A stretch of DNA of 64,000 nucleotides from Marivirga aurantiaca (GCF_016679925.1 NZ_JAEQBW010000001.1:124001-188000), one strand, 5' to 3'; counted from the first letter of the stretch, positions 55,719 to 64,000 are shown. A program made the numbers and translations. The notes: generated from the letters alone by a model not told the origin.

Positions 55719-57362
55719 TTACTCAAACACATAATTTGTTCCAGGAATGGTTGAAAATGAATATTTACCTAAATCATCACTGTAGGACCTTCCGTCAATA
55801 GTAGGTGAAATAGGGGAGTGCTTTCCAAGGTATTCTATTACTGCATCGTGAATTGTATAATCCTTTACAATAACATCCTGAAGATTTTCCATTCTGCATA
55901 AATTATCAAGTGGATCGCCAGGCCTTACACATGCAGAAATAGTGTAAAGGGTAGATTCTTCCATGGGATTTCCATTTACGGTTATTGATTGAACCCTTTC
56001 TCCTTTTTCTTTTTGAACATCAAACTCTACCCTCATTCCTGAAAACCTGACCATCCAACCTCCAAACCGCTCGTTAGCATTGGGAGAAAAAGCATTGTGA
56101 ATCTCTTTTTCCAGCCAGTCTTTTATTTGCCTGCCGGAGGCTTTTCCTGTTTTAATGTTTTCATTAATAGGCAGAATATCCCATAAATTAGCCTTAGTAA
56201 TGGGGGCATTTTCACCTTTTTCAGGTACAATCGGATTACCGAAGCGGAAACCATTAGAAATTGAAATATCAGCACCTGTTTTCCATTTCGCAGCATCTGT
56301 TATCATATTATCCATTGGGTTTTCCACTGTGAGGTATCTGTACAGAGGGGTTGTTGTATAACCAATTACAGTTTCTAAATTGTCCTTATATGGCTTTTTT
56401 GCTTCATCGATCATCTTTTGTAAGGGCTCATTTGCGGGGTAAGTGGCAGGATCCACATCTATAAGTTCATATTCATCTCCCACTCTTTTACCATCTAAAA
56501 AATGAAGCGTTAATTTCCCGACAAAGGAGCCGAAAGCTCCCGGCTCAGCAACTTTTGCATATTTGCCCACTATAAGGTCTCGAATTCTTTCGTGCGTATC
56601 GTTACCTAAAATGTAATCTACATTTTCAGCTATCTCATTACTGGCTAAATCGATTTGTTTGAATGCTCCAATATGGGTTATTAAAAACAATACATCTACC
56701 TTTTCTTCCTGCTTAACTTTATCTATCAATTCTTTAAGATGATGGTCAATCCCACTAAATGTGACTCCTTTGCTGAATATAGGATTTTGTCGGATAGGTA
56801 CAGCTGGATCATTTAACCCAATGAAACCAATTCTAATTCCCTCAATTTCTTTTATCCAATAAGGAGGGAATAAGTTTTCTTTGTCCAAATCATGTTGCAT
56901 ATTTTGGGCAATTACATGGGTTTCATACCCTTTCATCACCTTTAACATTATGTCCTTTCCATACACCACTTCCCAATTGCCCGGAATGATCACATCATAG
57001 CCCATTTGCTTTACAATTTCTGGAAAAATGGCACCTTCTGAAAGTGCAGCATAACCACTTCCCTGAATTAAATCTCCACCATCCAGTATAACTGTACGGT
57101 GAGGATTTTTTTCGCGCTCTTGTTCAAAAAGAGTTTTTATGTTAGCTAACCCACCTCTTTGCTTAAACTTAATTTCACCATTTTCCCAAAATAATTCAGG
57201 ATGGGAATCAAGCTGCCCGTGTATATCTGCTGTTTGAAGTATGGTAATACTAATTGTATCATTTGTTGTTTTATATGCAGTGTTATTCATTGTTGCAGGC
57301 TGATTACAAGAGCTTAATAATGTGATGCTTATTGTACTTAGCAATAAAAATATATATTTCAT
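55719..57362 (-). CDS. SoxB-like metallophosphoesterase/5'-nucleotidase lipoprotein
   Basis: A 547-residue exported lipoprotein (signal ending LLSSC). The metallophosphoesterase domain (about 38-290) has QTADIHGQL, ILDGGDLIQGS, PGNWEVVYG, ITHIGA and GNDTHERI. The GNHE motif of 5'-nucleotidases is changed to GNWEVVYG, resembling the GHWEFTYG of SoxB, which hydrolyses sulfate from SoxY. The 5'-nucleotidase C-terminal domain (about 330-510) has SGMRVEFDV. It follows an exported DsrE-like gene by 23 bp within a sulfur island. No soxAXYZ genes are present, so SoxB activity is inference; a nucleotidase is the alternative. Confidence 0.8.
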   Translation of the reverse strand: MKYIFLLLSTISITLLSSCNQPATMNNTAYKTTNDTISITILQTADIHGQLDSHPELFWENGEIKFKQRGGLANIKTLFEQEREKNPHRTVILDGGDLIQGSGYAALSEGAIFPEIVKQMGYDVIIPGNWEVVYGKDIMLKVMKGYETHVIAQNMQHDLDKENLFPPYWIKEIEGIRIGFIGLNDPAVPIRQNPIFSKGVTFSGIDHHLKELIDKVKQEEKVDVLFLITHIGAFKQIDLASNEIAENVDYILGNDTHERIRDLIVGKYAKVAEPGAFGSFVGKLTLHFLDGKRVGDEYELIDVDPATYPANEPLQKMIDEAKKPYKDNLETVIGYTTTPLYRYLTVENPMDNMITDAAKWKTGADISISNGFRFGNPIVPEKGENAPITKANLWDILPINENIKTGKASGRQIKDWLEKEIHNAFSPNANERFGGWMVRFSGMRVEFDVQKEKGERVQSITVNGNPMEESTLYTISACVRPGDPLDNLCRMENLQDVIVKDYTIHDAVIEYLGKHSPISPTIDGRSYSDDLGKYSFSTIPGTNYVFE

Positions 57363-57385
57363 TTTTCGTTTTTTTAAAGTGCTTA

Positions 57386-57802
57386 TTAGAGACTTAAACT
57401 AAAATATCCCTTCTTTTGAAGCTGAAAATCATATAATATGCCATTTTCAACAATTTCAATTTCTTCAGGCACTTTTGATTGATCAACATTAAATTTTGAT
57501 AGTGAAAAACCACAAGCAACAATTCTAACATTTGCTGTTTTTGCCATTTCAATAAAAGCATCGATTTTCTTTGGGTCTGTTATATCCCCAATTGCTTTTC
57601 CGCAAAAAATTACTACAAATTCTCCAAATTGGTTTTTATTTTCATTCTGAAGCTCAATGGCACTTAAAATAATTGGTTTTAATTGTTGCACCTTTTTTGT
57701 AAGTACTACATAATTATCAGTTGCCTCTTTGTTTTGCGCTTGCGTTTGAAAGCTTAAAAGCAAGAGAATAATTGTTAAAGAATTTATTATTAAAGTTTTC
57801 AT
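57386..57802 (-). CDS. Exported DsrE-family protein
   Basis: A 138-residue protein with a signal peptide (MKTLIINSLTIILLLLSFQT, cleaved near AQA-Q) and a DsrE/F-like fold. Two Cys lie at the ends of core strands: VVIFCGKAI (about 67) and RIVACGFSLSKF (about 98). The second matches the conserved sulfur-carrying Cys of DsrE-type proteins. Cytoplasmic DsrE/TusD proteins carry persulfide sulfur; this one should be periplasmic. It sits 23 bp upstream of the SoxB-like gene. Confidence 0.82.
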   Translation of the reverse strand: MKTLIINSLTIILLLLSFQTQAQNKEATDNYVVLTKKVQQLKPIILSAIELQNENKNQFGEFVVIFCGKAIGDITDPKKIDAFIEMAKTANVRIVACGFSLSKFNVDQSKVPEEIEIVENGILYDFQLQKKGYFSLSL

Positions 57803-57929
57803 GTGTATATAATTGATTTTTAGTTGTCACATGGAATAGCTCAGCCACCTGCAATCTCAATAACCGCCATTTTTACACCTAATATTCATGCTCGGTTAGT
57901 ATGCTTCGGTTTATGGCTATTTCATATAT

Positions 57930-58325
57930 TTATTTTTTTGTTTGAGTTGTGTCATTTAAAATAAAGAAAAGGAGTCCTCCCAAAATGGCTATGTTCTTAA
58001 ACAAAGGCCCCATAGTTTCTAATTGACCTACTTGTACAGTAAGAGTAATAGGGATAAGCACTGCAATAAGTATAATGGCAGCCCATCTGGTTTTAAGCCC
58101 TAAAAGAAAACTTATACCTGCTATTATCATTACAATCCCGGAAGAAATAATTAGCCATTTTGGATCAACCATGCCACTTATGATTTCAATAAAGTTGGCA
58201 TTAGCTAGCCTAGAAGCTATTTTTTCAATATTGAACAGATGATTAAAACCTGCTACTATGAAAATTCCACTCAGGAAGATCCTCAAAACCCTTACCGAAA
58301 ATCGGCTGATTAAGATATCGTTCAT
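57930..58325 (-). CDS. DoxX/DoxD-family membrane protein
   Basis: A 131-residue protein with four membrane helices and the DoxX-type start (RVLRIFLSGIFIVAGFNHLF, then GLKTRWAAIIL). DoxD/DoxX proteins include thiosulfate:quinone oxidoreductase subunits, and many homologues are of unknown role. The sulfur context favours a quinone-linked function. It lies 127 bp upstream of the DsrE-like gene on the same strand. GTAAC-N9-GTTAC upstream (58346-58364) has the wrong spacing for the island's box. Confidence 0.85.
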   Translation of the reverse strand: MNDILISRFSVRVLRIFLSGIFIVAGFNHLFNIEKIASRLANANFIEIISGMVDPKWLIISSGIVMIIAGISFLLGLKTRWAAIILIAVLIPITLTVQVGQLETMGPLFKNIAILGGLLFFILNDTTQTKK

Positions 58326-58479
58326 TGGAGAAAATTTTAAATGGAGTAACTATTAATAAGTTACTTTGAAAACGTTAGAAATGGTATATTCAATTGGCCG
58401 AGTGATTATCGGTACTGTAAAAAAGGTTAATCGAAATCCTACTTTTTTTACCCTATTGAATATATAATTTGAAAATGAA

Positions 58480-58833
58480 TTAAGCTTTGGGGGGTGGGGA
58501 GAGGCAGTTAAGATACCTGGAGCTTAGGCTAGTGAAAAAGAATCCTGTAAATTCTGAAGTGGTCAATATTTCTTTGCTTTCCCACTTAAATAAACTAATT
58601 TCTGTATTATTATTACAAAAATCATCAATAGCCAATAAATGGATTTCTTTAGCGGTTAATTGTGTTTGGGTGTTTTCTGAAATGGACGCAATTGTCTTTT
58701 TTTTACAATGTGGTTTTGTTAGAATTATTTTATCTGATATTGAAAGTTTTGTAAAACCACGAGCATCAATAGCTATCAATTTTGTCAAAAACAAAATGAT
58801 AAGTATAACAGATATGAGGTTCCTTGAGTACAT
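58480..58833 (-). CDS. Small exported hypothetical protein, predicted leaderless mRNA
   Basis: A 117-residue protein with an N-terminal signal or anchor (MYSRNLISVILIILFLTKLI) and a Cys in the mature part (TKPHCKKKT), plus another near residue 72 (DDFCNN). The family is unknown to me. A canonical Crp/Fnr-like box and perfect -7 element place the predicted transcription start on the A of its ATG. This, with the signal peptide, favours this frame over the opposite-strand open frame of similar size. Confidence 0.72.
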   Translation of the reverse strand: MYSRNLISVILIILFLTKLIAIDARGFTKLSISDKIILTKPHCKKKTIASISENTQTQLTAKEIHLLAIDDFCNNNTEISLFKWESKEILTTSEFTGFFFTSLSSRYLNCLSPPPKA

Positions 58834-58837
58834 TTTT

Positions 58838-58881
58838 CAAATGTAGATATTTAAGTGTTAACGAAATGTAACTTTTGTTAC
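58838..58881 (-). promoter_or_regulatory. Crp/Fnr-like box plus -7 element for the small exported protein
   Basis: GTAACTTTTGTTAC (58868-58881), then 22 bp, then TACATTTG (58845-58838), a perfect TAnnTTTG. The start codon begins 5 nt after the -7 element. Confidence 0.78.
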
Positions 58882-58916
58882 TCAGCTTTTTATTGATAGA
58901 GATTGTTTTCTGAAAA

Positions 58917-58942
58917 ATGCCCCTGCAAAAAGAAACAGGGGC
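58917..58942 (-). terminator. Terminator after the yeeE pair
   Basis: Perfect 7-bp stem GCCCCTG/CAGGGGC with a 10-nt loop and an ATTTTTC tail on the minus strand, 41 bp after the stop of the second YeeE gene. Confidence 0.8.
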
Positions 58943-58982
58943 TATTAACACCACTAACACAGTAACTTATTTCCGAATTGTT

Positions 58983-59396
58983 TTAATGAGGCAATTTATG
59001 TCTGAGTTTCCCATAAACATAAGTACCCAACATTGCCGAAGCAATAACCACTAAAATTACGCCTACGCCATTGCCCAAAAGAATGAACATTGGCCCGGGG
59101 CAAGCTCCGGTTAATGCCCAACCGAGGCCGAAAATTGTCCCGCCTATTAAATAGCGTGCCCAGCTAAACTTTTTTGGAACTATCATAATAGGTTCTCCAT
59201 CTATGGATTTTATTTTTTTCCTTTTAATCAGCTGAATCACTATTATGCCAATAAGAATTGCAGACCCTATTACGCCATACATATGAAAGGACTGAAACTT
59301 AAACATCTCATAAATTCTAAACCATGAAATAACTTCTGCTTTTGCTAATGTTATTCCGAAAATTGCACCAATAAATAAATATCTAAAAAATTTCAT
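58983..59396 (-). CDS. YeeE/YedE-family sulfur transporter, half 2
   Basis: A 137-residue membrane protein with about four helices. It carries the family motif GLGWALTGACPGPMFILLGNGVG, whose Cys is the conserved thiol that relays thiosulfate or sulfide in YeeE-type channels. It is 27 bp downstream of the 191-residue half. Together they equal one full-length YeeE/YedE. Confidence 0.9.
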   Translation of the reverse strand: MKFFRYLFIGAIFGITLAKAEVISWFRIYEMFKFQSFHMYGVIGSAILIGIIVIQLIKRKKIKSIDGEPIMIVPKKFSWARYLIGGTIFGLGWALTGACPGPMFILLGNGVGVILVVIASAMLGTYVYGKLRHKLPH

Positions 59397-59423
59397 GTTT
59401 CTAATTTTTTCTAATTTTTTTGA

Positions 59424-59999
59424 TTAAAGCGCCAGCAGGTAGGGTAGAACAAAATAAGTGACTGTAAGTCCTCCTATAAAAAAACCGATTACTGCCAATA
59501 GCGATGCAGGCTGTAAATCACTAAGGCCTGAAATAGCATGGCCTGAGGTACAGCCTCCGGCATAGCGCGTGCCAAAACCTACCAAAAAACCTCCTACTAC
59601 TATAAATATAATCCCTTTAAGAGTTAATAAGGATTCCCAGTTAAATATTTCTGTTGGTACAACTGTTTTACCAGGATCAGCAATACCATAAGCTTGTAAT
59701 TCTGTAATAGTTGTGGCAGAAATATGCGCGGCTCTATCATGTCCTAAATAGAGGTAAGCTATTAACCCTCCTAAAACCAACCCTCCTGCAAATACCAGGT
59801 TCCAGGCCTGCTCCCTCCAGCTAATAGCAAAAAAATCGCATGATTTTCCTGCGCCTAATAATGAGCACATTGTTCTTAAATTGGAAGAAATTCCAAAGAA
59901 TTTTCCGAAGAACAACATTGAAAACATCACCAGGGCAATTATTGGGCCTGCAACATACCAGGGCCATGGCTGGCTAATCCATTCTAATAATTGATTCAT
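59424..59999 (-). CDS. YeeE/YedE-family sulfur transporter, half 1
   Basis: A 191-residue membrane protein with about five helices. It has the conserved GFGTRYAGGCTSGHAISGLSDLQPAS, with the thiol Cys in GGCTSGH, and a second Cys in GAGKSCDF. Such split pairs import thiosulfate or related sulfur species. The Crp/Fnr-like box is 97-110 bp upstream, giving a leader of about 62 nt. Confidence 0.92.
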   Translation of the reverse strand: MNQLLEWISQPWPWYVAGPIIALVMFSMLFFGKFFGISSNLRTMCSLLGAGKSCDFFAISWREQAWNLVFAGGLVLGGLIAYLYLGHDRAAHISATTITELQAYGIADPGKTVVPTEIFNWESLLTLKGIIFIVVGGFLVGFGTRYAGGCTSGHAISGLSDLQPASLLAVIGFFIGGLTVTYFVLPYLLAL

Positions 60000-60065
60000 A
60001 ATTAATTGTTGAGTTTAAATTCTATATGGAATATAGATTCTACTTATTTGTTTTTATAAGTAGAC

Positions 60066-60109
60066 GCAATTTAGTGTAGCTACATTTATTGGGATGTAAC
60101 AAAGGTTAC
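60066..60109 (-). promoter_or_regulatory. Crp/Fnr-like box plus -7 element for the yeeE pair
   Basis: GTAACAAAGGTTAC (60096-60109), then 22 bp, then TAAATTGC (60073-60066), a partial match to TAnnTTTG. Confidence 0.68.
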
Positions 60110-60172
60110 TAATAAATGACTTTTGTCATATTATTTAAATAAAAAAAAGCCTTTGTTTTCAATATGATAGCA

Positions 60173-61375
60173 TCACTTTTTATTTTTCATCCTAATCATG
60201 ATGATAAATCCTGAAGTGAGTGTTAGTAAGCTGATGGTGAGTAACGAGATGTCTTCGCTAAAGTAATCAACTAAAATACCGGTAAGCAGAGCTCCAACGG
60301 CATATCCCATATCACGCCAAAGTCTGAAAACCCCAATGGCATTAGCTCTTTGAATCGGATTGGAATAATCGGCTATTGCCGCCATAAAAGTAGGGTAAAC
60401 AAGAGCGGTTCCTAAACCTAAAAGAAAAGAAAGACCGGCAAAAGCCCAAAATGTTTCAACATACAAAAAGGCTAAAATGCTTAGTCCTTGTAGGAACATC
60501 CCTGTATATAACATGGGCTTTTTGGGTAAAATATCTGAAAGTTTTCCGGTGAAAAGCTGTCCCAATCCCCATACTATAGGATATATGCCTACAATTTTAC
60601 CTACATCTGCTAGTTCAAAACCCTTGCCTAATAAAAATACGGGTAACAAGCCCCACATCATGCCATCATTCAGGTTGTTTATTAAGCCTGCCTGAGTAAC
60701 AGATCCAAGGTTTTTGTCTTTCCATGTGGTGTTCCAAAAAACACTACTGTTTTTAATCAAGGCTTCATTTTTTCCGGATTTGGCTTCTTTTACTACATGA
60801 TGATGAGTGTCTTTTACAAACACTATACTCAAGAGCAAACCAATAATGGCAAAAGCAATACCCATATAAAAAGGGTAGGGCCGTACCCCATAATCTCCGG
60901 CAATTTCAGCAGTGAAATAGGCTACTAAACCAACGGCTAAATAACCGGCCGATTCATTCAAGCCCATGGCCAATCCGCGATTTTTTTGGCCGGCAAGGTC
61001 TATTTTCATTACCACCGTGCTACTCCAGGCTAAGCCTTGGTTTATTCCTAATAATATATTGGCAAATATAATCCAGCTCCAGTCATTGGCATATATTAAA
61101 ATAAAGGGAAAAGGAAGAGCAAACAGCCAACCAATAATCAATAGATTTCTTCTCCCGATTTTATTTGCAAATGCCCCTGCAAAATAGTTAGTAAGTGCTT
61201 TTGTTATACCGAATACGATGATAAAGGAAAATATAGCCGTGTTTGCCTTAATTCCGAATTCACTTTCTGCCAATTCAGGAAGTATGGTTCTTTCAAGGCC
61301 TATCATTGCGCCTACAAAAGCATTTACAATAACAAGCAAGCTAAATTGGCGCCAATTTTTTTTGAGTTCTGTCAT
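60173..61375 (-). CDS. Major facilitator superfamily transporter
   Basis: A 400-residue transporter with twelve predicted helices. The loop 2-3 motif is FANKIGRRNLLIIGW and the equivalent in the second half is GKLSDILPKKPMLYTG. The long central loop has a His/Lys-rich stretch (KDTHHHVVKEAKSGKNE). No substrate can be assigned; the sulfur context suggests a sulfur anion or a metal, but this is only inference. It has no Crp/Fnr-like box directly upstream. Confidence 0.88.
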   Translation of the reverse strand: MTELKKNWRQFSLLVIVNAFVGAMIGLERTILPELAESEFGIKANTAIFSFIIVFGITKALTNYFAGAFANKIGRRNLLIIGWLFALPFPFILIYANDWSWIIFANILLGINQGLAWSSTVVMKIDLAGQKNRGLAMGLNESAGYLAVGLVAYFTAEIAGDYGVRPYPFYMGIAFAIIGLLLSIVFVKDTHHHVVKEAKSGKNEALIKNSSVFWNTTWKDKNLGSVTQAGLINNLNDGMMWGLLPVFLLGKGFELADVGKIVGIYPIVWGLGQLFTGKLSDILPKKPMLYTGMFLQGLSILAFLYVETFWAFAGLSFLLGLGTALVYPTFMAAIADYSNPIQRANAIGVFRLWRDMGYAVGALLTGILVDYFSEDISLLTISLLTLTSGFIIMIRMKNKK

Positions 61376-61599
61376 GGTTTCTGAAATATGTACTTCAGCA
61401 GTATTTAATTTACAAATTGTTTTTTTTTATTTAGAAAGCCCTTAGCATCATTCTCTCAATACAGAATTCAAATTTAGCTTGTTATATCTAGATTAGTGCA
61501 GAAAAAATTATGGACTCATGATATTTGTCAGCTATGGCTACTATTACTAATTCATAAATTTCCTGATTTTGAATGTATAGGATAATTATTTACAACTGC

Positions 61600-62973
61600 T
61601 TAAAAATTATAATTCACAATTAGCTGTGAATGAAAAATTTCTTCTTTTAGAAAGGGATTAATCACTTTTCCCTTAGCAATAAGGATAGTATTTAAAAACC
61701 TAAAACTAAGGTTTTCCCAATGCTTGGAAAAATGAGCTTGCATGTCCAGGCTAAGCTGGTTTAAATAACTGTCGGTGCTGTTATTTAATAAAACATCTAC
61801 CTCTTCATAAGCCGTTCTAATTCCATAAACGCCTAAATTAAAATCTTTCCAATTGTTGAAAGGCTGTAAATTGAGTTTAATAGAATGGCTATTTACTCCA
61901 TTCAATCCTTCAATTCTATGTCTGCTTATATAGGTGTAAAATGGGTCGTTCCCCCATTCTTTAGAAAAGATAAAGGGAGTATCAGATAAACCCTGCGTAA
62001 TATTATAAGAGATCTGCCACTTTGGGGCTATCCATTTTACTTGACCTGACATTATACTGGTGTTTTGCTTAGCTGGCATTTTTGAGAATAGTTGTCGTTT
62101 ATCCAGACCTTTCTGAAAAACATACTGAATACCAATTTGGATGGGTGATTTTCGCCATTCTAGCTGATTGAAGTTGACATAACTGAATTGGCTTATATAA
62201 TATTGCCAATTGTGGTAATTCATATTTGAATTAATTTTATAATGTGCTCCTAATATCCATAGATTGATATTTTCGTGAATTGGAGAAGAGGTATCTCCCT
62301 TTTGATATCTTTCATAGAGGCCAATGCTTTCGGAAATACCGATCCATTCGGTGGTGGATCTTGGTGAAACTTTATTAAAAATTCCTCCATTAAGTTCCAA
62401 TCGATGCCCCTCATTCCAATCGATCCATAGTCCTTGAAAGGCAGAAGGTTTCATGCGCGAATCCTGTGGGTTAACAAAAGGGGTTTCAACCAACATTTTT
62501 CCTAATTTAATATAAGAGTCTTTGTGTCTGTATTTTACAAACAACTCTTCCAGCCTGTCTAAATCGTGCTTATTTACAGGGTCTTGTAAATCAAATAATT
62601 GTCGCTCCCATTTAGGTGCAAACATATAATTATTAGACGCAAGGTTTGTTGAGGCGACATTATATGTAAATAATCCTCCTACACCTAATTTCAAGCCTTT
62701 CCAATAGGAGGTGTGATAATATAAACGCCCACCTAAAGCTAAAGCTCCGTTATAAGTTTCAGCTTTCGGACGGAGAGTATGCATCATATTAGCTCTTATT
62801 ATTCCGCTTGTATGTCCTTTCTGAAACCATTCCTTGAATGAATGCGCTTCATTCGGATTAAAAGATTCAAGATTTACGGAATCAATTGATTGTAACTGCT
62901 GATTATTATTTTGAGAGTTTCCAAAAATTGGGCATAAGAGTAGCAGACCCAAAAAAATGATGTGGGATTTCAT
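61600..62973 (-). CDS. Predicted outer-membrane porin (OprD-like barrel)
   Basis: A 457-residue protein with a signal peptide (cleaved near IFGNSQ-NNNQ) and strand-rich sequence ending in LIVNYNF, a typical barrel C terminus. Early motifs (HTSGIIRANMMHTL, GLWIDWNEGHRLELNGGIFNKVSPRST) resemble OprD-type porins. Its place between an MFS transporter and a CstB-like enzyme suggests uptake of a small sulfur compound or anion, which is inference. Confidence 0.72.
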   Translation of the reverse strand: MKSHIIFLGLLLLCPIFGNSQNNNQQLQSIDSVNLESFNPNEAHSFKEWFQKGHTSGIIRANMMHTLRPKAETYNGALALGGRLYYHTSYWKGLKLGVGGLFTYNVASTNLASNNYMFAPKWERQLFDLQDPVNKHDLDRLEELFVKYRHKDSYIKLGKMLVETPFVNPQDSRMKPSAFQGLWIDWNEGHRLELNGGIFNKVSPRSTTEWIGISESIGLYERYQKGDTSSPIHENINLWILGAHYKINSNMNYHNWQYYISQFSYVNFNQLEWRKSPIQIGIQYVFQKGLDKRQLFSKMPAKQNTSIMSGQVKWIAPKWQISYNITQGLSDTPFIFSKEWGNDPFYTYISRHRIEGLNGVNSHSIKLNLQPFNNWKDFNLGVYGIRTAYEEVDVLLNNSTDSYLNQLSLDMQAHFSKHWENLSFRFLNTILIAKGKVINPFLKEEIFHSQLIVNYNF

Positions 62974-62985
62974 GCTAGTAATTAA

Positions 62986-63014
62986 AAGTTAGGTAGAACT
63001 TTTCTACCTAACTT
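62986..63014 (-). terminator. Terminator after the second CstB-like gene
   Basis: Perfect 13-bp stem AAGTTAGGTAGAA/TTCTACCTAACTT with a 3-nt loop, followed on the minus strand by TTTTAATT, 13 bp after the stop codon. Confidence 0.85.
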
Positions 63015-63026
63015 AATGGTTTGAAT

Positions 63027-64000
63027 TTATTTTAAAGTTGAAGGGCACACATATTCAGTAGTAGGTAATCCTGTTGCTTTAATTCCCTTAATTCCCCCTT
63101 CAACATTTACTACCTCATGAAAACCTCTTGATTTATAAATGGAAGAAGCAATGACTGATCTGTATCCGCTCTGGCAATGAATATGGTAATTTTTGCCTTT
63201 TTGCAATTCCTTAAAATTCTCATTGATAAAATCCAATGGAAGGTTACCTGCCTTTTCCAGGTGTTCTGCTTCATATTCTGTAGGCTTCCGAACATCTAAA
63301 ACATTCAAATTAGCTTTCTTGTATTGGTTGGCGAAATCTTCGGGAGAAATAGAATTAACTTCATCAGTTTCCCTTCCTGAAGCTTTCCATGCCTCAATTC
63401 CACCTTTGAGGTAACCTAAAGTATTATCGTAGCCAACTCTTGAAAGGCGTGTCACTATTTCTTCTTCCCGGCCTTCATCAGCAATAAAAATGATGGGCTG
63501 CTGTAAGTCCGGAATTAATGCTCCAACCCATGGAGCAAAGCTGCCATCAATGCCAATAAATATGGAGTTGGGAATATGTGCTTTTACAAATTCATTTTGA
63601 TGGCGTGTATCCAATACCAACGCACCTTCATGATTGGCAATTGATTCAAATGTTTCTACATCAAGTGCGATATTTCCTTTTTTCAAAATGCTATCTAGTC
63701 CGCTGGTACTGGCGGATTTGTTCATGGCTACATTTTGAGCAAAGTATTGCGGAGGAGGAAGTAAACCATCTGTTACCTCTTTAATAAATTCTTCTTTGGT
63801 CATATCGGCACGCAAAGCATAATTGGTTCTCTTTTGATTGCCCAACAAATCAGTTGTTTCTTTACTCATGTTTTTACCACATGCAGAACCTGCGCCATGA
63901 GCAGGGTAAACGATTACGTCATCCGGCAATACCATGATTTTATTTCTCAGGCTGTCATACAACATGCCCGCCAGGTCTTCCTGAGTAATACTGCCAGCTT
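63027..64000 (-). CDS. Second CstB-like persulfide dioxygenase-rhodanese fusion (5' truncated by window edge)
   Basis: The frame stays open to position 64000, so the N-terminal part of the metallo-beta-lactamase domain lies outside. The visible 324 residues include PAHGAGSACGKNMS, a first rhodanese domain with Asp in place of the catalytic Cys (FIADEGRE), and a second with HCQSGYRS. The layout is the same as the gene at 49413 but the sequences are clearly diverged. This copy keeps a standard VLDTRHQNEFVKAHIPNSIF opening in the pseudo-rhodanese. Confidence 0.9.
   Translation of the reverse strand, partial: AGSITQEDLAGMLYDSLRNKIMVLPDDVIVYPAHGAGSACGKNMSKETTDLLGNQKRTNYALRADMTKEEFIKEVTDGLLPPPQYFAQNVAMNKSASTSGLDSILKKGNIALDVETFESIANHEGALVLDTRHQNEFVKAHIPNSIFIGIDGSFAPWVGALIPDLQQPIIFIADEGREEEIVTRLSRVGYDNTLGYLKGGIEAWKASGRETDEVNSISPEDFANQYKKANLNVLDVRKPTEYEAEHLEKAGNLPLDFINENFKELQKGKNYHIHCQSGYRSVIASSIYKSRGFHEVVNVEGGIKGIKATGLPTTEYVCPSTLK

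Noticed and set aside
58346-58364. GTAAC-N9-GTTAC upstream of the DoxX gene as another regulon box
   Set aside because: The half-sites are 5 bp further apart than in all other boxes, and no TAnnTTTG element lies at the shared spacing.
58487-58846. 119-residue plus-strand open frame opposite the small exported protein
   Set aside because: It has no recognisable domain or promoter, while the minus-strand frame has a signal peptide and a consensus box and -7 element.

Overview
The window looks like the chromosome of a Bacteroidota bacterium, most likely a marine or environmental member of the Cytophagales. Evidence is the type B type IX secretion (T9SS) C-terminal domain on a giant adhesin-like protein, PorP/SprF and PorE-like partners, NUMOD4, DUF4199 and LytTR families, TPR histidine kinases, low-GC DNA and many promoters of the form TAnnTTTG. 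The genus is an inference. No tRNA, rRNA, CRISPR array, integrase or complete insertion sequence was seen.

Layout. 0-10.9 kb: the 3' part of nrdA, a beta-barrel protein, a CheB-CheR-PAS-histidine kinase fusion, a DUF4199/DMT pair, rarA and a NUMOD4/HNH protein. 11.5-21.8 kb: a T9SS locus, with a 1718-residue secreted protein divergent from PorP/SprF, a Ste24-like protease and a PorE-like OmpA protein. 22-34.9 kb: housekeeping and redox genes (FAD-Rieske oxidoreductase, PaaE-like reductase, M3 peptidase, TPR kinase, fused E1 dehydrogenase, hemF, PAP2, LytTR regulator, ribE). 35-44.2 kb: a TSUP permease, an S24-type repressor with a palindromic operator, house-cleaning and VOC enzymes, then an accessory block of unrelated plus-strand genes, mostly secreted or orphan. 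44.2-49.1 kb: the glyoxylate shunt (aceB, aceA) with a divergent DUF2083-type regulator and a clear operator. 49.4-64 kb: a sulfur/persulfide island, all on the minus strand. It holds two CstB-like persulfide dioxygenase-rhodaneses, a lipoprotein catalase-peroxidase, rhodaneses, DUF2892 proteins, a TlpA thioredoxin, a SoxB-like phosphoesterase with an exported DsrE-like protein, DoxX, a split YeeE/YedE transporter, an MFS transporter and a porin-like protein.

The strongest new signal is a shared promoter architecture. A Crp/Fnr-like palindrome GTAAC-N4-GTTAC sits exactly 22 bp upstream of a TAnnTTTG-type -7 element at six promoters: the TSUP permease at 35.9 kb, the rhodanese operon, a DUF2892 gene, tlpA, a small exported protein and the yeeE pair. 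A seventh box precedes the CstB-like gene with an imperfect promoter fit. This ties the distant TSUP gene to the island and predicts class II activation by a regulator not encoded here. A second notable point is the SoxB-like/exported DsrE-like pair without SoxAXYZ, which may form a reduced periplasmic sulfur-oxidation module.

Intergenic DNA is rich in small palindromic elements. One is an 89-bp MITE-like family whose terminal arms covary. Another is a hairpin family with an invariant GTGTCTCAC core and covarying stems. All functions are inferred from sequence patterns and recalled family knowledge; no database search was run.
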